NCBI RefSeq assembly: GCF_023856365.1
Contig: NC_064539.1
Coordinates: forward strand, 14,087,519-14,151,518
Reading direction: 5' to 3'
Length of the DNA stretch: 64,000 nucleotides
DNA from: Brienomyrus brachyistius
Taxonomy: Eukaryota > Chordata > Actinopteri > Osteoglossiformes > Mormyridae
This document shows, piece after piece, positions 56,825 to 64,000 of the stretch (its first letter is position 1; each line of letters starts with the position of its first letter). Made by a program: the position numbers and the translations under genes. The notes beneath the pieces were generated by a model. That model worked only from the letters and a program-made list of their open reading frames with translations, was not told where the DNA came from and made no database searches.

Positions 56825-57290
56825 GTCTTAGAGGAATGTCTTATGAGGAAAGGTTAGCTGAGCTGAATCTGTTTAGCGTCGAACAAGGGAGACTAAGGGG
56901 GGACATGATCCAGGTATATAAGATTCTAACAGGTCTGGATGCTGCTCAATCAAATGGCTATTTCAATATTAGTTCAAATATTAGAAGTCGTGGCCATAAG
57001 TGTGAAATTAGTGGGACAACATCCATCCATCCATTTTCCAAACTGCTTATCCTACTGGGTCGTGGGGGGAGTGGGACAACATTTTAAAACAAATTTGAGG
57101 AAGCACTTCTTTACACAGCGTGTAGTTAGAGTATGGAATAGTCTTCCTGGTAGAGTAGCGCAAGCTAAAACCCTGGGTTCCTTTAAATCAGAGCTAGATC
57201 AGATTTTAACAACTCTGAGCTATTAGTTAAGTTCTCCCCAAACAAGCTTGATGGGCCGAATGGCCTCCTCTCGTTTGTAAATTTCTTATA
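56825..57290 (+). mobile_element. CR1-like LINE 3' end
   Basis: LRGMSYEERLAELNLFSVEQ, RLRGDMIQVYKILTGLDA, then (after a SINE scrap) HFKTNLRKHFFTQRVVRVW and GSFKSELDQI. The 3' tail is gggccgaatggcctcctctc and gtaaatttcttat. Confidence 0.85.
57021..57069 (-). mobile_element. 49-bp SINE tail insertion with target duplication
   Basis: atccatccatccattttcc, aaactgcttatcctactggg and tcgtgggggg, flanked by agtgggacaac on both sides (57010-57020 and 57070-57080). It splits the LINE coding remnant. Confidence 0.85.
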
Positions 57291-57577
57291 TTCAAACCAT
57301 ATGACCCCCTATCCACAACACTTGGCACTATATACTATATATGTACATAACCCCTCGACCAATCAGAATAAGGGATATGCCCCCTCCCACTTATGACGTC
57401 ATAAACGAAATCCCTATCAAGCTCCACCCAAGGTACCAGGTTTCCTGTGCTCTTTGTGATGTGTAAACTAGCATTAGTATGCCTGTCCAACTGACAGAAC
57501 AATTTTGTTTCAAACACTTGACAGTTAGTTTTTCTTTTGCAGAACAAAAATGACATGCATATATATATATAGTATAT

Positions 57578-57760
57578 ATTCGTAAGTCATTATTCAACAT
57601 CATTTTAAGGGTACACGCAAGTACTAAGAACTAGGATGCTGGGAGTACGCACGCTACGCTGCTGCTCGGTGGAATTAGCGGCCAGAAGTTATACTAGGCG
57701 GAATTGGCACACAGAAAAAAAAATATGTTGCAGACAGGAAACGGGAGCCCAACTAACACA
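57578..57760 (-). mobile_element. MITE copy 3, truncated
   Basis: Matches the inner part of copy 2 inverted (gtaagtcattattcaacatc, gggagtacgcacgctacgct, aaacgggagcccaactaac). Both ends are missing; the right end stops where LTR-element body C begins. Confidence 0.7.
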
Positions 57761-59564
57761 ATTAGTCTGGGACGATCCCGTACTTCAGGCTCTAGCCCAC
57801 CAGGGCAGGGACATCCTGGAGGAGATGTCGCTGCCCGGAGACGCGCACCTTGCCGGGGAGGTGCGTGCAATTCTATGGCAGCTTAGATGAGGAGCTGCAG
57901 AGTCGATGATGTGGCGTGTAGCGTTGGACAGCGGACTGCCATATGGCCTCTGAGCTGCCTGAAGTGCCCCCCACTCTGGCTCCATCTGCAGGGAAAAAGA
58001 AGCGGAAAAGCCGACACCAGAAGGAAGCACCGGAGGTCCTCTAGGGAGCCGTCACGGTCTCTGCTATCACCCCTGCACAAAATCGGGAGGAACCCCTCCC
58101 GATTCTTAATCTGGCGGTGTTCGCGCCTGATGCCACCGCCGTTTCGTCCCTGCGGACTCCTGACGTCCGTATCACCGCCGCTTGGTTGCCGGGATCAGCA
58201 GCTTGCCCCTATTCCGGAACACGCCTGGCCCTTAAAGGGGCCAGATATGTTTGGAGTGCCATCCCGCGGGTCCCCACAGTCCTTAAATGGGCAACGCCTG
58301 CTATCAAGGCATGATTCCCAGCAGTACCCTCCGTGGTTCCTGTGCCGCCGGTGGATGCTCTGCCCCCTGAGGTTCCCGCGCCACATGTTCCTGCTACATC
58401 CCTGCTGCCCCCTGAGGTTCCTGCGCCGCACATTCCTGCACCGTCCTCCTTGGTTCCTGACCATCCAGCAGCCCCTCTCCGCCCTCCGTGGTTCCAGATC
58501 CTCCTGCTTGGCCCCCCGTGGTTATGGATCCTCCTGCTTCACCCCTCGTGGTTCCAGATCTTCCGGCTCTAGTTCCTCCAGCTCCTGACCCTGCTCCCAT
58601 GACCCCTGTCACCAAAGAGATTCCTGACTATCGGACCATTGCTCCTCCTCCCCTCGTGGAAATGGAGGAGGAGCTCGAGTGGGACCCCTCAGGGATCACC
58701 CTAACCTCACCAGGGACTCCTCCTCCTCCAACACCCCCGCATGGCAGATCCTGGCTGGGTCCCTGCCTCTCTGTGTCCCGCAAAGGGAGGGGACATGTAC
58801 GTAGAGGTCCTCACCCCCTCTGTCTGTCCCTCCACCTTCTTCCTCGCCCCCTTCGGCATCCCCTCTGACTCTGGTATCACAGTCACTGAGGGTCCCTCCT
58901 GCTCTGCCCTCGCGGTCGCCCGTCGCCCCTGCAGTTTCTGCGTTTCGCCAGCTGGGGTTCCCTCCGGCTCCCTGTTTCCCCCTACCCAGTGCTTCCTTGC
59001 CTCCTTCCTTTATGCCCCCTGTGTTTGCTCCTCGTCCCTCTGTTTTGCCTGTGTTCACGCCTGGTCCCTTCATTCCTCCAGTTGCTGTTCCCCCTGTGTC
59101 CCGTTTTTTGGTACCCCTGTGTTTGTCAGCGTTCCCCGTGGTTTATCAGTTGTTGTCTGGGTTGTTGTCCTTATGCCTGTTTTGTGTGTCGGTCTTGTTC
59201 CCTGTGCCCCGTTGATATTCTTGTTTTTGTCTTCCCAGGTCCCGTGGAGTCCCCCATCCTGTCCCTGGTCTCGTCGCTTTGCCTGGAGTGCACACCTTTT
59301 GGGGAGGGGGGGGTTCTGTCATACTCCTTCCGTGTGCCACGCCCCCTTGTTAACATCGTGTGGAATCCCTGTGTCATCAGCTTTTTGAGTTGGTTTTCAT
59401 TAGTCTTGTGTATTTAAGTCTGTGTCTAAGTTTGTTTCCCTAGTCCTTTCATTGTATTGTGATTCTGTCCCACATGCCTCTCCATCTCCCTCTTAAATCC
59501 CTTTTTACCTTACCTTTCGTCTCCTTCGCCTGCTTCCCTGGTCTGAGCTCGCCGTGTCATAACA
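57761..59564 (+). mobile_element. Proline-rich LTR retroelement body C, no RT visible
   Basis: Starts LVWDDPVLQALAHQGRDILE (57765-57830), then KKKRKSRHQKEAPEV-like basic sequence near 58000 and VFAPDATAVSSLRTPDVRI (58115-58170). LALKGARYVWSAIPRVP follows (58225-58280), then Pro/Val/Ala-rich repeats to about 58600 and MEEELEWDPSGITL (58660-58705). Then SRKGRGHVRRG (58775-58810), a pyrimidine-rich region, and a polypurine tract ggggaggggggggttc (59301-59316). The LTR begins at 59317. No 5' LTR and no pol domain. Confidence 0.65.
59317..59564 (+). mobile_element. 3' LTR of body C
   Basis: 248 bp from TGTCATACTCC to GTCATAACA, with gtgtatttaagtctg as a TATA-like box. Same layout as the solo LTR at 39961-40200 (minus). 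Confidence 0.7.
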
Positions 59565-59789
59565 CAAACATTATCATCGTCTAATCATATAATGTTTGTT
59601 ATTAATGTATAATAAAGTTGTCTGTTTTGAAGTACACTGAATATTCTACTAATGCATTACAGAGACATTATGAAGGTACAGTTAATGTAAAGCATTACCA
59701 ATGGTAATAAATATTTTAATATGTTGTGCTTTTTTCACTGTTATATTTGAAATTGTTTAACAGTAACAAAAATGTCCTTATGTCGTTGT

Positions 59790-60130
59790 TATCTGCGTGG
59801 GTTCAGGATCCGGGTTCAAGTCTCCGCCTGGGTTACATGTCTGTGGAGTTTGCATGTTCTCCTTATGTTGTCGTGGGGTTTCCTCCGGGTACTCCAGTTT
59901 CCCCCCACAGTCCAAAGACATGCTGAGGCTAATTGGAGTTCCTAAATTGCCTGTAGGAGTGCATGTGTGAGTGAATGGTGTGTGAGTGTGCCCTGCGATG
60001 GGCTGGGCCTCCATCCAGGGTTGTTCCCTGCCTCTTGCCCATAGCTTCCGGGATAGGCTCCGGACTCCCCATGACCCAGAAGGATAAGTGGTTTGGAAAA
60101 TGGATGGATGGATGGATGGATGGATGGATG
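59790..60130 (+). mobile_element. V-SINE-like SINE with (TGGA)n tail
   Basis: Starts within the B box (gggttcaagtctccgcc), with full central domain and tail ggataagtggtttgg followed by seven TGGA units to 60129. The first 40 bp or so of the head are unlike the others. Confidence 0.9.
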
Positions 60131-60364
60131 GGTTATTGTCTGCTTATAAAGTATTTGTTTATCTGTATATGTTCATGAAACTGACCTAGATTGCCTGGAA
60201 AAGTTTAAAGGGATCATTTTATTTCTGATTATACAAAAATTGTTCTCTGTAGCTTATGGATTTGAGACACTAATTATAGTGGTCTAAATACTGCCTGGAT
60301 TAATTATGCCTGAGAAAGTCTATTGTGTGTGCAAATGTACAGTATGTGTATTTAGGTGCTGTTA

Positions 60365-61090
60365 TTGACCAAATGGATAGCTATAAATATTTTGGTATTG
60401 CTCCTGATAATAATCTGTGTTTTGAATCCCATGTTCATGCTACCTCTAAAAAGATCCCGCAAAGACTTTAGTTTTTTAGAATGATGAATTCCTTGAACAT
60501 TTTGACTGAGATGATGATTTTCTTTTATCGAATCTGTTTTTGTATTATTGCGTGGTCTGGAAACCTAAACTTGTCCAACAAGAGCAGGCTTGGAAGTCTT
60601 GTGGCCAACAAGATATCTGGGAGGAGTCATGCCAAATTGTTGGACATATTGTTGGGCAGGTCCTCAAAATGGAGAGCTCAAGCTATACTGTACTGTTAGG
60701 ACCAAGTGGGAATTTGTGTTATTGCCCTTAGATTGGCATTTCACCATCTCTGTCTGTAGGACTAAGAGTCTCCTTCATCCTCAGTGCTATTCCTATGCTT
60801 AATAGCAGATAGCACTGCCTAGTATTGGATATGAGCACGCTAGCATATTTTCACATTGAATAATGCACTTACAATTGAAATATTGTGCTTAAAATTTAAT
60901 ATGTAAAAATTTTTTTCTGCAAAACTGTACATCTGCAATTGTGTGTTTGTCTTCTGGTACTTCTTATGTATCTCTTGTATTGTGTTGTGCTGATGTTGAA
61001 GTCCATGTTGTCCTTTCGTGCTCTGTTGGATGTGAACACAGGCAGCAAAATGCGTTCCCTTGCAGGATAATAAAGTTATCTTTGAACCTT
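60365..61090 (+). mobile_element. Non-LTR retrotransposon 3' end, second lineage
   Basis: Translation DQMDSYKYFGIAPDNNLCFE, FFRMMNSLNILTEMMIFFYR, IIAWSGNLNLSNKSRL and RTKSLLHPQCYSYA. This is an RT C-terminal region of a fish LINE unlike the CR1-like and L2-like copies. The 3' UTR ends caggataataaagttatc. 5'-truncated. Confidence 0.65.
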
Positions 61091-61099
61091 TAACCTTTG

Positions 61100-62000
61100 A
61101 ATTTTTCAAAACTCACTTAAGGCAGGATTATGGAAACAAGGCTATAGTGTTGATTCATAAAAATCTGTCTAGATCATTTACTGAGTTTTTTTTTTTTACT
61201 CTAACAGAATGTAAGAATGTTTATGTAGAGATTTATGCAATTCAATCAATATTAAAAGGAGAAAAAAAATAACTCAAACCTGTGCATCCTGCAGTGGGCC
61301 CTAGACTTACTGTTATACTGTAATGAGCAAGCAGTTGCAGTAGATGGAAGACTTGCAGGAGGCATAACAACAATAAGGGGCAGGACTAAACTGATCGTGT
61401 TGACAGAATTCATTGGCAAGTGGTTATCAACACTATGCCAGTGAATTCCTCATCTAACCAAACCCATCTAACCAAATTCGGGCCTCTGGTAACATGAGGA
61501 TTTATGTGAGGGTAGCTGAGTGGATTTGAAGGTGGTTAGAGAGCATTTCTTCTGTGTTCTCCTAGGATGATGCTGCAGTGAGTGATACGAGGGAAATGGA
61601 GCAGGGACCGGATGTGGATGAATTTACTTGTTAATGTTGACTTTTAACATTTAATAACAACATTCTAAGTTTTTAATGGTAATAAAGTGAGATAACTGAA
61701 AAATGGAATAAATGCGCTATTCATATTTAAATATATATTATAATAAAATTATTTAGAATCATATGTTGCATATATAATGGTTTGTTTATATATATACACA
61801 AACCGATATAAAAATGTAGACATTTTTGCCATGGTTAAAAAATTCTCTTTTATATCATTTTTTTATGAAGTGTTTTATTTGATGAATAAGATATGTTTTA
61901 AATTAGTCTTTCTAGCTCAGGAATTTATGTATGATCTATATATAAATGAATTAATAAATCATTTGAAAATGTCCTACAAAAGACAAAAAAAACAACACAA
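61100..62000. other. Intergenic, nothing recognised
   Basis: Very AT-rich toward 61680-61980. No gene seen. Confidence 0.35.
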
Positions 62001-62004
62001 AATA

Positions 62005-62174
62005 CCCTACAAAATAACGTCCAAATGACATCGTCTATCCTGTCCCGAGGACCCTACAAAATAACGTCCAAATGACATCGTCTATCCTGTCCCGAGGACC
62101 CTACAAAATAACGTCCAAATGACATCGTCTATCCTGTCCCGAGGACCCTACAAAATAACGTCCAAATGACATCT
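62005..62174 (+). repeat. 47-bp tandem repeat, 3.6 units
   Basis: Units start at 62005, 62052, 62099 and 62146, each beginning ccctacaaaataacgtcc. The first three are identical by eye; the fourth stops at gacatc. Downstream ggacgtgattttg (62223-62235) is a rough inverse of the unit's caaaataacgtcc, so the array may be an expanded transposon end. Confidence 0.95.
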
Positions 62175-62499
62175 ATTATAAATGTTTTCGTGACATTTGT
62201 GGATGTTCAGATAGCGTTGAAAGGACGTGATTTTGTTAGCTGGGAAGTGTAGGCCTAGATATTTGTATATTACCATAATGAAGCAATATGAGACAATACA
62301 AACCGACTATTAAAAGAGAAATAAAACCAGAGAACAATTAAGAATTAAACATTATTTTAATAAGATCTTACAAATATTTTAAATATAAATGTCAAAAAAG
62401 TACTGTTGTATTTATATTACTAAAATCAAGAAATATTAACAATAAACAATTACACAAAAGAGTTATTTTCTAGAAACTATATATAGATATTTAGTGCTT

Positions 62500-62780
62500 C
62501 TTTTTTATGGGAGATTTGCATTAAGGAAAACCAGCTGTCTAACCTTATTTGCACTAAGTCTGCTCCTCCTCTCTGAAATGATTTGGCCAGTTTTCAAAAA
62601 TATTCTTTCTGCTGGCACAGAGGTTGCCACTATACAAAGTCTTCTCTTCACAGAAACTGTTAGCCCCTCATATACCATCTGCCTTGTTTTCCACCAGGCC
62701 AAAGGGTCTTCTGGGAATGGGGGGTTCTGCTAAGTAACTCCTCATCTTGACTATAATATCAGCTGTAGGGTTCCTTGCAG
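62500..62780 (-). pseudogene. hAT transposase C-terminal (dimerisation) fragment
   Basis: Minus strand: VKMRSYLAEPPIP in one frame, then EDPLAWWKT in another. The second goes on as CIVATSVPAERIFLKTGQ and IISERRSRLSANKVRQLVFL, then NANLP and a stop. This is the conserved hAT C-terminal domain (WW, ATSVPSER-F, ERRSRL). A one-base frameshift and truncation at 62781 by a SINE make it dead. Confidence 0.8.
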
Positions 62781-62782
62781 GG

Positions 62783-63085
62783 GCGGCATGGTGGTGCAGT
62801 GGTTAGCACTGTTGCCTCACACCCCTGGGACCGGGGTTCGAGTCTCCACCTGGGTCACATGTGTGTGGAGTTTGCATGTTCTCCCCATGTCGTCGTGGGG
62901 TTTCCTCCGGGTACTCTGGTTTCCCCCCACAGTCCAAAAAAAACATGGTGAGGCTAATTGGAGTTGCTAAATTGCCCGTAGGAGTGCATGTGTGAGTGAA
63001 TGGTGTGTGAGTGTGCCCTGCGATGGGCTGGCCCCCCATCCTGGGTTGTTCCCTGCCTCGTGCCCATTGCTTCTTGGATAGGTCA
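62783..63085 (+). mobile_element. V-SINE-like SINE
   Basis: Full head (ggcggcatggtggtgcagtg, ggttcgagtctcc) and central domain, but the tail breaks off at cttggatagg. It cuts off the 5' side of the hAT fragment. Confidence 0.9.
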
Positions 63086-63089
63086 AATG

Positions 63090-63765
63090 AAAATGCTATT
63101 TGGACATTGATCATTCATGCATATTCTATACTCACTCATCTTACATAAGGTCATGGGGGTCTGGAGCCTATTTAAATTCAATTCGATAAAATTTTATTAT
63201 TTTGTAAAGTTATATTTCAAAATATGCCTTGTGTTAGTTATACTCAGGAGTAATGAATGGTTAGGCTCTCTAACCTTGCACCCCTTGGGTGAAAAGCCTA
63301 GAGATGCCTACTATATGATGAATACTTAACATAGGACCTGGTTTAGCTTAACTTCCTTTATATCTCAGGCTGATTAAGAAATGTGCAGCAAGTTTCTTTA
63401 GTTTTCTGGTGACTTGGAGCATTATATGACTGACTGTGGCTGCACAGCAGGTCTGAGGCAGCTAAATCCAAGTGTAGCCATTCTGGGAACCATACAGAGA
63501 GTTTGAGTGTAAAATTTCCTTTCTTTGGATAGAAAACTTTAGACATTACATTTTTTTTTCAGTGGAGAATGCTGCACACATGAGTAATATTTAAAATCTC
63601 ATTTGACTATTCTGACCTTATCGAAGACACATATATTCTGTTTGGTTGAGAAATCTGTTATTCCCTATGTCAAATCATATTATTTATCCAAAGCACTGCT
63701 TTTCAAAAGTAATACATATTTTATCTTCCAGCATTTTTCAAGTAGAGTACATGGTTGGCTCTGGT
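63090..63765. other. Intergenic, nothing recognised
   Basis: No gene seen. Confidence 0.35.
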
Positions 63766-63767
63766 AA

Positions 63768-64000
63768 CATCCATCCATTTTCCAAACCACTTATCCTACT
63801 GGGTCGCGGGGGGTCCGGAGCCTATCCTGGAAGCATTGGGCACAAGGCAGGGAACAACCCAGGATGGGGGGCCAGCGTATCGCAGGGCACACTCACACAC
63901 CATCCACTCACACACCATTCACTCACACATGCACACCTACGGGCAATTTAGCTACTCCAATTAGCCTCAGCATGTTTTTGGATTGTGGGGAGAAACCGGA
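63768..64000 (-). mobile_element. V-SINE-like SINE, runs off the window
   Basis: Minus strand: catccatccattttccaaac, gggtcgcggggggtccggag, then the central domain as far as ggattgtggggagaaaccgg at the edge. The motif ccactcacacaccattcact is partly duplicated (63902-63925). Confidence 0.9.

Overview
The window looks like nuclear DNA of a ray-finned fish. Its two host genes are split by GT/AG introns, and most of the rest is mobile-element sequence of fish type: V-SINE-like SINEs with (TGGA)n tails, CR1/L2-like LINEs, Tc1, hAT-like and MITE DNA transposons, and Ty3/gypsy LTR elements. The SINE consensus suggests an early-branching teleost such as an osteoglossomorph, but that is only an impression.

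Host genes. Bases 1-2775 hold the last seven coding exons of the electrogenic Na+/HCO3- cotransporter SLC4A4 (NBCe1), plus strand. A probable long 3' UTR and intergenic DNA follow. Bases 44763 to about 50500 hold neuropeptide FF receptor 2 (NPFFR2), plus strand, in three recognisable coding exons with a possible fourth small terminal exon. SLC4A4 followed by NPFFR2 in the same orientation matches the conserved block known in mammals (SLC4A4-GC-NPFFR2-ADAMTS3). No GC-like exon is visible in the 40 kb between them.

Layout. 2.8-7.9 kb: 3' UTR and quiet intergenic DNA with one MITE. 7.9-12.4 kb: LINE 3' end, hAT-like MITE, LINE 5' half (ORF1 esterase plus endonuclease start) cut by a SINE. 14.9-19.3 kb: LTR remnants and two proline-rich LTR-element bodies placed head to head. 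19.7-24.4 kb: DNA-transposon ends, a large inverted-repeat element, a tRNA-type SINE and the first 1169-bp Tc1 deletion derivative. 24.6-28.6 kb: a direct segmental duplication. 28.8-34.5 kb: CR1-like tail, an internally deleted L2-like LINE, and a gypsy LTR-gag-protease remnant cut by a SINE. 39.4-44.6 kb: solo LTR with target duplication, decayed Tc1, a gypsy pol with integrase before reverse transcriptase (Gmr1-like), and a 47-bp minisatellite grown from a SINE. 44.7-51.5 kb: NPFFR2, whose introns carry a nested LINE-in-SINE, the second Tc1 deletion derivative and a full-length dead Tc1. 50.8-64 kb: 5S-derived SINE, more SINEs, MITEs, LINE ends, a third proline-rich LTR element, a 47-bp tandem array and a hAT transposase tail.

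The two host genes share a syntenic block but no pathway. The strongest candidate for something poorly described is the proline-rich, RT-less LTR element family (three bodies, two solo LTRs). The other main leads are the pair of apparently identical, internally deleted Tc1 copies that keep an open DNA-binding reading frame, and the alternative 3' ends of both host genes. Nothing here can be proved to be a new system from sequence reading alone.
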